A DNA stretch of 64,000 bases from Vespula vulgaris (Eukaryota > Arthropoda > Insecta > Hymenoptera > Vespidae): contig NC_066586.1 in assembly GCF_905475345.1 (NCBI RefSeq), forward strand, positions 3,574,501 through 3,638,500, read 5' to 3'. This document shows positions 49,854 through 63,300 of this stretch, piece after piece (the first letter of the stretch is position 1; each line of letters begins with the position of its first letter). The notes beneath the pieces were generated by a model. It searched no databases, was not told the origin of the DNA, and saw only the letters and a program-made list of their open reading frames with translations. A program made the position numbers and the translations under genes.

Positions 49854-51939
49854 GGAAGAAAAAGAAGATGAAGAAATGCATACACGGGAAGAGAGAGAGA
49901 GAGAGACGAGAATAACGATGACGAGATGAGCGAGACGAGCCGGAAGATTCTCTTCTATACGAGAAAGCGTCGCTCGTTTCTGCTTCGGTACGCGGCTTGA
50001 TGCGACTCGACGAATTTTCGTGTGGAGGGCCATAAAGAGGAAGAGCAATTCTTTGTTGAAAAGGAAAGAAAGAAAAGGAGGAAAAAAGAAAGAAAACCCA
50101 CTTGTTCCTTCCGGTTACGTATTCGTTTCCTTTCGGAACCGCAAAAACATCCGATTATCGTTCTCAAGAAACATGGCTGCTCGTTGATCTCGTTTGGAAA
50201 TGATGTTCGCCATTTAAAAGTTATCATCAATCGTCGTCGTCAATATTATTACATATAATCATCGTCCTCATTCAAGTTGAATATTCTTCTGAACACTTTC
50301 CGTGATACATTACGATCTATTAGAATTAGATAAGTATAAGGATCCTCGTTACTTATACAATATATTCGCGTCGCCGTTAATCGTGTTAGATTAGACTCGT
50401 CGTTCGATATAAACGGACAACGAAGGACCAGAAAGTTGATGATGATGGACTGATTGTGAGTTCGGCTGTTCGTTCAATCTGAATCGGATTCTGTTTTCTT
50501 TTCTTTTCTCCTTCTTTTTTTTTCTTTCGTCGTGATAAAGAAATAACGTAGAAAAAATGAAAGAAGAAGAGAAAGAAGACGAAAATGAAGGTGAAGATGA
50601 AGAAGAAGGGGAAGAAGAACTCGCACTTCCTTTCGAGGAAAACGTTAGCTACTCTACTTCGTTATCGAAAAGCCGATCCTTTCGAGAAGATCGTAAGCGC
50701 GAGAGAAATAGAGATGTATATACCTACATTTACCTCTATATATGTATTTATATACCCATGAAGAAGGAGAAGAAAAGAAGTACGTTCCGGCGTCGAAGCA
50801 CGTGCCGTTTCCGGAGAAGGAAGGAGAACGTGCACGAAGAGGAATACTGATCTTTCTTCGGGAAGTAGCAAGTTTTCCACTAGGAACGATAGAAAAAGGG
50901 ACGTATCACTCGACGAGTAGAGCACTGGTATTGGTCCGTTCGGGGTTATTCATCGAAACGACATCTTCTTTGCGAGGACAAAGATGGATGAAAGGAAGAA
51001 AAAGAAGAAGGTGAAAAAAAGAAGAGGAAAAAGGAGAAACAGTGAAGGTTTTCTTCGTACAAACGTCCTTTCTTTCAATCTTTTTTTCTCTTTTTCTATT
51101 TTATTCTCTTTTTTGTTTTTTCTTTCTCTTTCTTTTTCTATCTCTCTTTCTATCTATCTATCTAGGTAGGTAAAGTCTTCTCGTAGCTCTCATTTTCTAC
51201 AACTGTGCTTTTCATTCTCTCTTTCATTTTTATTCATCACCTGAAAGAGACTAGAACGAAAGGGAGACGCGAAAACGAAGAAAAACGAAGAATAAGAATC
51301 GTTAATGGAAACGTTTCTCGTGTCTCGATCGCGATCATAACTGCTTTCCTTTGATAAGATTCTCTTTCTTTTTCGAATACGCTATCGGAAACGTTTTAAA
51401 AACCAATCGTTCTCGTTTCTGTCTTTCCCAAAATCTAAATTCGTCGTTTTTCCTAATCTCTACTTTCTCATAAAGTTCTACACGCGTAAAAATCTTCCGA
51501 TCTCATTCGTATATTTCTTATTGGTATGGCCGATGAATGTATTTAATGTTTGATCATCGATTTCATAGTTAATGAGAAGATTAATGTTCTTTCCCGGACA
51601 CTCGATATCCAAAGAAATTTCTTATGAACTTTCGAAAAAATCCTATTTATTATCAAATAAAAATAGAAGGGGAAGGAGAAACGATTTAACACGGAAAGAG
51701 ACGAATAACTCGATTTGAATTTGTTAGACGTCATCATCTTTTTAATATTCATTAATACAATTCGTTTACGTCAATACACGAAATTAATCATCGAAATTTT
51801 GCTAAAGATAAAACGATTTTGTATTTTTCGTCTGCTTTCTTTCTCAATTCGTAAGATCTAGTAGAAAGTGTGAAAGGGTCGGAAGAGAGAGAGAGAGAAA
51901 TGAAAAGTCACCTTTAAACGTAATTAACCATGATCGCGT

Positions 51940-52145
51940 CTAATGCGCACGAACGCACTGCATTACGTCATAATAGGGAAATCGCGGTACTTTATCGAGC
52001 GCTCTTTGATGTGTATCGTGTATAACATCACTTAACGATGGTCAGCCATAATCGGATTTAAATCCCTCGAGACATCCCGCCTTTAGCCGACGCCATTCTA
52101 CACACGCTCGAGTATATATTATTCTCGCGAGATGTTCGATCTACG
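51940..52145. promoter_or_regulatory. Candidate regulatory block with TCTCGCGAGA
   Basis: Unique, CpG-containing sequence with ATTACGTCATAAT (CRE/bZIP-like), the perfect palindrome GGATTTAAATCC (52054-52065) and TCTCGCGAGA at 52133-52142. No coding frame. Resembles the 14.1 kb element in composition. Confidence 0.38.
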
Positions 52146-52953
52146 ACCACGTCAATTTTCTTAGATTAACGATCATCTAGAAGAGAAAAAAGGAAATGAG
52201 AAAAGAAATTCACGCAGATTATAACATATTTCTCGAACTGTGTGTGGTAATTCATAGTCGAATCAAACGACAATAATTTCTCGTACTATTTTTATGGAAT
52301 AATAATTCATTCAAAGTATTCGTTTCTTTTTTCTTCCTACAAATACATCTCTATAAATAATCGAAATAAAAATAATCATATTATTTACTTCAATTGATGC
52401 TTCATATTAAAAGTGTCAAATTAACGTCGTTGCCGATTATCACACAAATTTGATAAAAATTCTAAAACATTGATTCAATTATTTTAAGAAACATTTTACA
52501 ACATACTTTTGTGTAAATTCTTTTTTTTCTTGTGCAAGATTTTATATGAAAGGAATCATCGGTTTTTTCTTTATTAAACGATTTTTGTCTTTAATCTGAA
52601 AAACAAATAGCAGTATTTTTTTTTTTTTTTTCATTAAAACGATTGCAATTATTAAAACATAAGTATGCGTGTTTTCACGGCATCCCACCGATTTGTGTCT
52701 ACTCTACTAAAGAGACCGAATATATGTACATGTAATATAAGTCAAGAAAAAATTCCATAGAGAAAAAGGGATAGAGAAAAAGAGAGAAAGAGAGAGATAG
52801 AGAAAATGTTCTCTTACGTACGTATTTCTTTGCCAGTATAAAAAGGATTTAACATTTTAATACGCCGTACTTTATCGTTCTCTCGAAAAGCTTTCCGACG
52901 ACGGACGCCAACGTTCCTTCGTAGAAATCTTCACGACGAAGATAAAATGGCGA

Positions 52954-52997
52954 GGGGAATGGGATGGGATGGGGTGGGATGGGGTGATGGTTGGGGG
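52954..52997 (+). other. G-quadruplex motif
   Basis: Seven runs of three to five G are separated mostly by A, T, AT or AAT (GGGGAATGGGATGGGATGGG and onward). This satisfies the usual four-run quadruplex rule several times over, in a window where G runs are otherwise rare. Confidence 0.75.
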
Positions 52998-53036
52998 AGA
53001 TCATCGAAGAAATATTTAAAGTGAATGGAAACGTTC

Positions 53037-53037
<1 letters not shown>

Positions 53038-53092
<55 letters not shown>

Positions 53093-53134
53093 GTATGGTA
53101 TAATGTATGTATGTATGTATGTATGTATGTATGC
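53038..53134. repeat. (GA)n followed by (TATG)n
   Basis: GA to about 53089, then TATG units from 53104, immediately downstream of the G-run motif. Confidence 0.9.
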
Positions 53135-54038
53135 ATGTACGTATCTTTTTGTACGTATGTGTTACCTGGAATACGATTGGAGAACGCAGTTTTCTTTGCT
53201 CGTAACTTATGTATGTAGGTGTGTGTATGCGTGTACATATATCTATTATCGATGATGTGTATTTACCAGTATATTAGATCATAAGTATTATAAAAAAGAG
53301 ATTTAGATTCGTAGAAACACGTTATACGTCCTAAATTTATGTAGGTTTTAACAATGAGGAGTAGTATTATTGCGCACGAAGAGTCTCATGATAAAAATAA
53401 AAAGTGTACCTTTTACCTTGAAGCACGTGAATGTGAACGTATGAAAGAGAAATAGAAAGAGAGATAGAGAGAAAAAGAGAAAGAGAGGAAAAGAGAAAAC
53501 GTTGCTTCGATTTCCGGATATAAGAGATAGTAAGAAGGTATTACAGCAATATGATAGGTGGAAAGCGAAGAACGTCAACGATGTTTCCTTCCGATTTATC
53601 CATATTATGTATATCCAGGTAAAAAGGGAGCAGTCACTTCGAATGCAAAAGAGAGTATTTATTTGTAAAATAAATAAATAAATATATATATATACACACA
53701 CACACATATATATATATATACACATATAATATGAAATCGCTATGTAAATATAACATAGAGCTACTCGGTATCGAGTCGAACTAATTGTAAGATAACTTAA
53801 TACATTAATACGTTCTCAATAAAAGTCGATTATTTTTCGTTAATCATGCGAATTAATTATTCCATCCTTCAACAAATACAAATTATATATAAGATAGTAA
53901 AATATTTATTTAATAGATAACATCTCATAAATCATTGATATATTTTAGAATATTCTACGAGTATTTCACAATGATCGAATTAAATGGAATGTTCCATGGA
54001 TAAATGAAGAATATTTATTTCGTGAAATATCACTTGCG

Positions 54039-54085
54039 ATATGTATGTGTGCGCGTATACGCGCGCGCGTGTGTATGTGTGTGTG
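54039..54085. other. Z-DNA-prone alternating tract
   Basis: 47 bases of strict purine-pyrimidine alternation with a CGCGCGCGCG core and GT flanks, the classic Z-forming composition. Confidence 0.75.
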
Positions 54086-54921
54086 AATGAAACGCAAATG
54101 GTAAAAAATTTTCATAGGAATCGCCGAGAAAATTAAATTTTTCAACGAACATGCCAAAGAGTTAGGAGGATAACGTTTTGCCCTTTTCGAGAAGAAACAT
54201 ACCAATGGGGTAGGGTAACTCGGAGTAGAGAGAAAAATACGGCTCTCGTGTGTATACTCGAATCGTTTCACATCTTTGCCTACACTCGCATCTACTACCT
54301 TTGGATATCCCTTTGGATTTTGATGAGGACTGAACGGATAGATATGTGTGTATATATGTGTATATATATGTATGTATATATAATACGCATATATAGGTAT
54401 ATACATATACATATATGTATATATATGGATAGGTAGGTATCGAGAACGTACTGAAATTTAGTGGTACAAGGGACCAGTGTATTATTCCGTTCGATCGAGA
54501 GACGAAAAGCGTCGAAGCACGCGTCGAATTTCACGCTTATGGTAATCGTACCGGAAACATGTCTCGTAGATTCGAAGGTACGAAGTCGAGTTAATCGTTG
54601 GAGTATGCTAGTCCTGGAGAGTGGAATGACAGAGAGGGAAAGAGAGAGAGTGAGAGAGAGAGAGAAAGCAGGCTGGTGAATTATCGAGAATACGTTACGT
54701 TGGTCCATTTGAAACCAACTATGGTAGAAGCGACGAGTCGAATTACTATGGATCGAGTGATGTACGTACGAACGTTGGTAGTTTCATTCCTACAACACGA
54801 AAACCATCCTCGTTTAAATATTTCCAACGTTTCATCTCTATCGCTTATTTCGTTCTTTACATATGTGTGTTAAATTAGTTTTTAATGATTAAAAAATATC
54901 ATAAAGTTATATCACTAAATC

Positions 54922-54925
54922 TCTT

Positions 54926-54956
<31 letters not shown>

Positions 54957-54963
54957 TTCTCTA
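54922..54963. repeat. (CT)n microsatellite
   Basis: CT run with one CTG interruption. Confidence 0.88.
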
Positions 54964-56849
54964 TAGCTTTCTCTCTGAGTTTGACGAGTCAAAGAAAATT
55001 TTGAAAGTTAACTGATGACCGAAATTTGTTTGGGAAAACCAATTTATTTGCAATTAAATGCAAAAGTAATTAAATCGAATTTGAACGTAATTTTTTTCTA
55101 CTGCTGCTTTATTAGCAGAGACCGTCTTTTACATTTTCTTTTTCTTTCTTTCTTTTTTTTTGTTTTTTATATATCTCTTTTGAAATAATTTCAAAACAAG
55201 ACCGATAAGATTTCCCGTAGTAATAAAAACGTCTTTACGCGGTACTACCCGTTGGTATAGCCATAAGAGAAAATAGTTCTACCACCAAGAGCTAACAAGA
55301 CCAAGGAAGACAGTTATATGTAATTTAAATTTAAATTAAATCCGTTCGACGTACGTTCGTGTCCAACCACTCGTACAGTCCGCGTCAAGTACAACTTTTT
55401 AAAGCATCAAAGAACGGCGCGTTCCAATTACTCGTTCCAAACAAAAGCAAATAGTAAAAAGCGCCAAAGTTGGAAGCGATGCTCGCTTCTCCTTTATCGT
55501 TTGTCGTTCTTCCGTTGCACAAGAACGACGACGACTACGACGACGACAACGACGACAACGAAATGCGATTGAAAAGATCGATTTCTCAAATCGACGTATA
55601 ACCACGATTTTCAACGAAATTCTCATCCCTATATCTGTTAGGAATTATCGAAGAGATAGACTTTCCTCGCAATTTTGCAGAAACTCGCTTAAACCGCACC
55701 ACAAAGCAACGTTTTACATCAATTTTGTATCAGTCGTAGAAAAGATAAACGAAAGAGGATGGAAGATAGATGGGAGGGGATGATGATGAATTATTGGGAT
55801 TGATCATAGACGGTGGATCATAGAGGGTGAAAAGTAGATCGACGAACATATACGTTGTATATTATTGTCTTTATTTTTTCAATCGTACAGTGGTTGATTA
55901 AAGAATATATCATGAATCACATATTTCATGTTATTAGTATAATATAAATTTTTTGCAAATATATATTTTTTATTCGCGAGAAGAAACACGATATATAATA
56001 CGTATTTTCTATTTGTTGAATTAATTCTGTATGTGACACGTGATTAATTCATTTTACTGTATATTATAATATATTGTAATATTTAATGGCAATATGCGAA
56101 CTATAGTGTCACGAATCAATGAGCATACATGTGCAATTAGCAACATGGAATATCAGGAAATCATGTTAATATATCGTAGTATAGTAGTATAATGTTTTGT
56201 AGAAAACAAAATATATATTTTGTATCTCTATAAATTAAGTTTTATATGGGCTCTATAAGTTCAAGCACATTTGATGTCTACAATATATTATAATATTTAA
56301 CAACGACCTTTTCTCTATGATTTCGAAAGTGACTGAAATTTTTCATGAACGTCGTACGTTTTCGTCTCATGTGTTTCGTGCTCTAGCTACGAAAATGATC
56401 CCTCGAGAATTCGATATTTCGACACTTCTCGTTTCAACGGGTAATACAACCTACCGTAATTCAAATCTCGACACATTGCTACCTTCCTTTGAACGAAAAG
56501 TTTCGTTTCCTTCTCCGAATGAAAAATATTTTGCAAATGTTTTCCGAAGGAGATCAAGGACGTTCGCATATGAAGAAATTTTTAATTTTTCATAAACGCG
56601 AGGGTGGATCTGTTTCTCGATGTGAAATATTTTTTTTCAAAGGTCCCGTGAAAAATGTTGATATTAAAATATTGGAACGACAGAACTGTGAAAATGTCTG
56701 CTTGTTGTTATGTAAATTTTACATACCTATATTAAATAAATATAATTTAACTTATTCAATTCTCTTCTTCTCCGTAGGAATTCTATGTATTTTATATAGA
56801 GTAAAATGTAACATAGTACATTGGTACTTATGTACGTATTCCATGTGAG

Positions 56850-57000
56850 TTGGTTTCCCTCGCATATTCGCATTTACGCAAAAGCTGCTTTTAGCTTCTG
56901 GACATTCCCCTCACGAATTAACCAATTATCGTGGCAGAAGGACGGGATCCAGTCCGATGGCAATTAGCGCATTTCGAACCGAAATCCTAGCATATAGAAC
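56850..57000. promoter_or_regulatory. Repeat-free candidate regulatory block
   Basis: Contains TTTACGCAA (C/EBP or Caudal-like), GGACATTCCCC (Rel-like, also TEAD-like ACATTCC) and AATTAACCAATTA (homeodomain-like) within about 100 bases. No coding frame. Assignment is by eye only. Confidence 0.28.
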
Positions 57001-58258
57001 AAAATCCTCTTTTGCCGTGAATGAGGTCAGCATAGATTTGAAAGCTGATAAACAAACATTCCTCTGAGATCTCTGTCATACAGATATAGATGTATACAGA
57101 CGAAGATTGTACTAAATTTACTCGACCAAAAAGAATTCTTACACGCTTGAATCAATTTTTTTATTTTCGTTTATAATTAATTATTTCTTTTTTTCTTCTT
57201 CTTCCTTTTTAAATCAACGGAAAGAGTATTTGTATTATATCAAGTTATTTACTATTTACTAATTAATTATCACAGTCACAATATTCTGTTTACACGGGGA
57301 ATAAAATTTACTGAAAGCAACGCCACTATCAGTTCATCTTAAAGCCAAAACGAACTCGACAAATATCGTAGTTTTCGATTTAATCAAAAGCTTTTTTGAA
57401 ACGAGATAAAAAAAGGAATAAGAAAAAAAAATTGTATTTTGAAATAATTAAAAATCATACAAGCATATTATCTACAGGTAAATACTAGATTCTGACATGA
57501 AGTTTTTTCAAAATAATCTTTCATTTGAAAAATAAAAAAGTACTTTATAAATATATACTGCATATTTTGAGACATTATCAGAATTTAATCTTGAACAGAT
57601 AAATAATAATACGACATATTTTAAAGTGTATTATACAATATGTTAAGCCCAATTTTGATACTTTATATAGATTGGAGATATTCCTATATCTGGTGATAGA
57701 AATAAGTAGATTAGAGATATTTCAGTCCGTGACTTGTTTACGTGTTTTGAAGGTTCGAATTCTCGAATTAAAAATTGACGATCATTAACTACATATGATA
57801 CATCTAAAAAAAAGTGAACATTTTATTCCAGTCTTGACGAGATCACCAAAATCACGTTTTTGTTAATATTCTTTTAATCGATCAGATTAAATATTAATTA
57901 CACACTATTTTTTTTTACTAGACACTGAATTTTGATACCATCAATGAAACACACAGCTTTCGTTACAATCTCCATAAGAAATTTGTTATTGTATTTTCAT
58001 TTTTTTCATTTGAAAAGAGTTACAAATGGAAATTGTAACATTTAAACGGATTAGAAAATTTGAACTCTGAACTAGCGAGAAGTAAGTCTCCGAAACGTTT
58101 GCTTATTCGAGTTTGCCCGGCTTAGGAAGGACGACATCGTTGCTTAAAACTAAATAGACTCTCTAGGCGAGGCAACGAAGCGAATCAGCGAACACGTCGA
58201 CGACGAACAATGTCGTTAGTCCTTTCCTAAAAATGTCTATATACATATATACATATGT

Positions 58259-58271
58259 ATGTGTGTGTGTG
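58259..58271. repeat. (GT)n microsatellite
   Basis: Short GT run after an ATACATAT-rich stretch. Confidence 0.8.
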
Positions 58272-58534
58272 TTTATATGTGAGAAAGAGATAGAGAGAGA
58301 GAAACGAAGAGACAGGAGAGCAAGGATAAAGGAGGACTTTGAAAATTTGCCAAAATCAATGTAAGAGCCGAAGGACGAAAGGGATGGGGTTGTTGCGACA
58401 ACTTGTGGAATTTGGCGTGAGTCCTCGATTCTCTTGAGCCATCTCGAATTTCATTCTATTTTCATATAGGGTTGGATGTCGGTCAAGGTAAAAGAGACGT
58501 AGGGTTGTATAGAATAGTTTCAAGGTAAAGAGGG

Positions 58535-58537
<3 letters not shown>

Positions 58538-58570
<33 letters not shown>
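58538..58570. repeat. (GA)n microsatellite
   Basis: Uninterrupted GA run. Confidence 0.88.
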
Positions 58571-58572
<2 letters not shown>

Positions 58573-58925
58573 AGAAAGGACGTTCTTTTTATCAGAAGGA
58601 AAATCGCTGACACGAGGCCGAAGGTCGGAAGCAACTCACGTCCTTCCAACATATTCGTTTTTATCGTAGTATCCTCGTCGCTGATAACTGCCATATAAAC
58701 CGCTTTATGCGATCCGCATATATCCTCGATCGTCCTAGATACATACATGCATATACGATGATATAAAGTGGCGCCCGTTTGCAACCCAATTTTATCCTGA
58801 CGCAAGATTTTCGTCAACGAGGAAATATACGATTATTTTTGTTTTCTCATTTCTTTTTTATCTTTTTTCATTTATGTTTCTTTTTTTCCCTGCGGAGTGA
58901 AGAAGTGAAAGTAAAATCTGTAAAA

Positions 58926-58930
<5 letters not shown>

Positions 58931-58972
<42 letters not shown>
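58931..58972. repeat. (CT)n microsatellite
   Basis: Uninterrupted CT run of about 21 units. Confidence 0.9.
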
Positions 58973-58974
<2 letters not shown>

Positions 58975-60542
58975 GTGATCCGTTGTGATTTTTCTTTTTT
59001 TTTCAGAGATAATATTTACATACGTCGTATTTATATTTGCGTTTGTTATTCCTTTGATATAATTTATTTTCAATTTTATAGATAAGATAGAAGCAGGTAC
59101 TTACTTATCTGTGTATCTCTCGAATTTGTATGATAAATTAATGATACACAATTAGCCTGCAGGAAATTTATAATTTCATATATAGATGCAGATTTAATTT
59201 GGAAAGGAAAATTCAATTGACGATTATCGAGTCAGAAGCGAATAAAAATATATCGAAGAATCGGCGAGGTGATCAAATTAAATGAAATTCAATTGCGACT
59301 TATGTTGTAGCTTCCTTTGAAAAGAAAATCTTTTTTTCAGTAAATCTTTGCCTACCAAAGCAAATTCTTCCACATCAATTAAGATCCCTGGGAATGCTGG
59401 AAAAAGTATAAAAAGTATACTTTATGAAAAATTATCTCTATAATGTCGAAAGTAAATAGATATCTCTTTTTGTGACACGACGAACCAAGCAACGTTTTGC
59501 TGCTGGTTCTTCATCGGTAGGATAACATTTAAAGAGAACTCCTTAACTCGCATAATTGAAGAAAATTAATCGTTTTTACCCCTCGTCTACTAATGAGCAT
59601 CGGCCAAGTATTCTTTATCGTTGAGTCAACTCGTGCTCTCGACTTCGTGCTTTTTCTCCTTTTCTAAAATGACGAATCAAAAGTTCTTTTTATATATTTT
59701 CTTAATTTCATATCAAATCGAATTCTACCATTAATTCGATTCTTCATTAACGATGATTAATTTTTATAGATTTTATTCGGTAGTTTTTTTGCTACTACGT
59801 TAATACAGATAGGAAATGAAAGAAAAGGAAGTGGACGAAGAAAGAGGATTAAAAAAGTGTGGAGAATTAAAAAGGAGAAAGAAATAAGGCGAGTATCAAA
59901 AGAATGATAGGTAGAAAGTTGGTGGCTCGACGTAAACTAATTGGTTTCTCTCTTAACTGGCTAAAATCCTGCTTGTTACGTGGTTTCTCTCGTCTAAAGT
60001 TCTTACGAAGGAAGAATATTTTCATACAAATACATACCACGGACCACTCGTATTATCTAAATAAAAAAATGAAGAAAGAAGTGAGAAAGAGAATCAGAAG
60101 TATAATAAACGAAATAAAGTCCTTTAATGAAGCATTAACAACAGATTCTTTTACTTAGCATAATCATAGATTTATTTTAATAACGTAAACGAAAAAGACA
60201 GAAAGAGAGAGAGAGAGAGAGAGAGTATAATTTTTTCTTATATTTCAATATCGAGTAAAAAAAGATGATAATACTTTTACATATACATTGTTAAACGATA
60301 AATTAAAAAATCATATCATCTCGAATCGAAAAACTTTTGCCTACAAAGAATTTCTTCATATTTTAACGAAAATGAAAATTTAATTTACCATTGCAATGTA
60401 TATTTAGAGATGTAAAGTCCTAAAAAAATTGTAAGATAAATGAAAGGAATGTAAGTAGAGGAACAAACAGTGAAGTCACTATAATCAGAATACTCAGTTC
60501 TTGTCCTCTTTCGTTTGTCTCAGTGATATACGAGAAAGGAAG

Positions 60543-60625
60543 AGAGAAAAAGAGAAAGAGAGAGAGAGAGACAGAGAGAGAGAGACAGAGAAAGACAGAG
60601 ACAGAGAGAGACAGAGACAGAGAGA
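60543..60625. repeat. (GA)n with GACAGA higher-order units
   Basis: GA repeat regularly interrupted by CAGA, giving a ragged GAGACAGA periodicity. Confidence 0.85.
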
Positions 60626-62688
60626 CTGAATAGAGGAAAGGAGGTTTAAAGAGGTTAGAAGCATCGACTTCCGGCTGATCGATTCTCGTAGCCGGATGCT
60701 ATTTCATCCCTCTGGCCCTAGTGTCCTCTGGCAAGCTCTTTACCGAAAGACCCTCGTAAACTGCTTACGATCTTGTCGCCGTTATTAAGAGAGAAAAAAA
60801 AACAGATACGAGAGGATACTCGCTCTTTCGCTTGTACTGGATTCAAGTTAAACGATGAATCGTCGAAAGAAGTGAAAAAAAAAGAATCAGAAAGAAGAAT
60901 ACGAATATAAACGACGAGAAATCGTTACATTTTTATTGGCTTTAAAATCTCGCCGCGAGAATTCGTGAACGTTGATTTTAAACGGTGACTCCAAACGGCA
61001 GCGACGATTCATCTTAAATTATTAACATCGATCTCTATCGTAAAGAATTCAATCTAATTAGAGAGTTTGTTGTTAATTATTGTATGAGATATCGATCCGT
61101 ATTGAAAATTGGCCATTCTTTCTATTTACTTCGGAGAAACTTCTATTAATCTTAACGATTATCTGTAGAATATATCTGTAATATATAACGATTAACTGTA
61201 ATATAATTTTTTGAGAGATAATAATATCTCAAACTTTGTTCAATGGTCTATTTTTTCAGTATTATAATGCGCGTTACAAAATAAATAAATAAATATATAT
61301 ACATATACATATTTTTTTACAAAAGAAAATGTGTTTCCTATGTCGAGTCGCAAATGACTACATTCTCTGTCCTTGTTACTTGATATAAAAACCGACGGAG
61401 TTATCGTTTAAGGAAAATTTCGGCAAGTTTTCGCAACTTTGAGATGAGATAAAAAGAGAGAGAGAGAGAGACAGAGACGGAAAGAGAGAGAGAGAAGAAA
61501 GAGGAAGTCTAACTTGTTTTAACCTCTTTACACTCGTTATCGACGTAGTCAGAGAAGTTCAAACAATTAGCCAAAAAGCAAAAAGCTTTCTGGAAGATAT
61601 TTCGCGATTCTATGTCATATTAACAAATTAGAGTTATACTGTCAGAGTATAAGAGTTTGCTAAATATTCGAAAATAAACTTAAAGCTCTTCTATTTACAT
61701 ATACTTCCCATACATTTGTAATTAACTGTAATTAATTATTTGTAAAAAAGATATGAAAGTAAATGAAATAGAAAGAGAGAGAGAGAGAAAGGAAATAAGA
61801 CTTTATAACGAAATTATTCGATCTTTTCTGTAACAACGTGTGGTTCTCTTCATACATAGACTATTTGAAAATTTGATAAAGCGAAAGTTATAATCTATTT
61901 AGCTTCGTCAACGTTAACATATTTATACTGAGAAAGTTATCTCTTTTTTATCCATTACAACAGAGAGAGACTCATGCGACGAAAATATTATCAGGATATT
62001 TCATTATCCCAAACACTTTTCAAACTTTTCACTTTGGAAAACGTTGATTTGATTTACGTATTCCACTAAGTAGGTTAATTATTCTTTCCAAATGAAAAGG
62101 AGATGAAAGAAAAAAGAGTAGAAAAAAGAAAAAAAAATCTAAAAATTAAAAAGTTGATGTGAAATCGTTAGAAACTTGCAACGATTCATCTCGGAAGAGT
62201 CGATTACGTAATACAAACGCTTTTACGAAAGCGAACTACGGAAAGTTCGTTGCTGAAAGACAATGCAACGAAATACATGGGGAACTTAATGTACGTTTGG
62301 CAGCTGTCGCATACATTTTACAGAGTATGCATACCATTTGGCAAAACTACTGAATGTAGATATACTCATAAATTCGAAGTTTAATTTGAATGGGAAACAC
62401 GTGAATGGGAAATGGTCTTGAATACATACAAAACGATGAGATTATATTTCATCGATGATTCGTCACTGTAATCTAATAGGATGCAATAATAATATATTAT
62501 TAAAGAAAAAAAAATAATAAAACAAACAAACAAACAAAATAAACCATGATTTATTTTCGATATAAAATGTTATTGTTCAATTTCAACAGCCATTAACGTA
62601 AGGTAGAAATTTCAGCTGGCAGGATAATGTTTAACAAGGCCTTGCATTATCATATCATATTACAAACTACCGCAACGATAAATATGTC

Positions 62689-62712
62689 TGTGTGTGTGTG
62701 TATGTGTGCGTT
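62689..62712. repeat. (GT)n microsatellite
   Basis: GTGTGTGTGTATGTGTGCG run. Confidence 0.85.
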
Positions 62713-63230
62713 TATATTCTCTTTTTATTATCCAAATAAAATTCAAATCAAAATACACCAAAAATAATTATCGGCAAAATAAAAACTGATCGTTGAAAAC
62801 GAGTTAGCTGTCAAGTAGAATATATCGGCCATATCTCGGCCATATCTCAGGTACCTTTAAAGATTCTATTTTGCGAGGAAAAGACTACGTCCAATATCGG
62901 CAACGTATCGGTAATATGAATATTTTAACGTTGTTCTTAAACTTTGTTAATTGGAAAAGAATGGAACGAATTTTCCTACGGTTCCCTTCATGTTCGTAGA
63001 CTTTCGTAAAGAGCTCATCGCAAGCTGCTATAATTAAAGCCACCTTTCGCTCTTTACGCTTTTCTAGATCGTACGAAATTGTGGTTTACAATATATGCCA
63101 TATTGCGGTTGAAACTTTTCTCCGGTTAATTCGTCGTTAAAGAAAAAAAAAAAAGAAAGAAACATAATTGAAAATGTTAATACTTGCACAGAAAAACGGT
63201 AATTCGGACGAAGATATTACCAAGAGTAGG

Positions 63231-63300
63231 TTTTTTTTTCTTTTTTATCTTCTTTCTTCTTTTTTATGAAAAAGAGAAAGAAGAGAAAGAAGAAAGAAAC
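63231..63300. repeat. Polypyrimidine-polypurine inverted repeat
   Basis: A pyrimidine run of about 35 bases (63231-63265) is followed almost at once by about 34 purines (63267-63300) that are its approximate reverse complement. It can fold as a long imperfect hairpin. Confidence 0.65.

Noticed and set aside
50557..50850. Glu/Lys-rich 97-codon frame downstream of the large gene
   Set aside because: Arises from GAAGAA-rich purine sequence, most likely in 3'UTR or intergenic DNA; no conserved segment.
59904..60158. 84-codon Lys/Arg-rich frame
   Set aside because: AT-rich codon use typical of random frames in this window; no recognisable motif.
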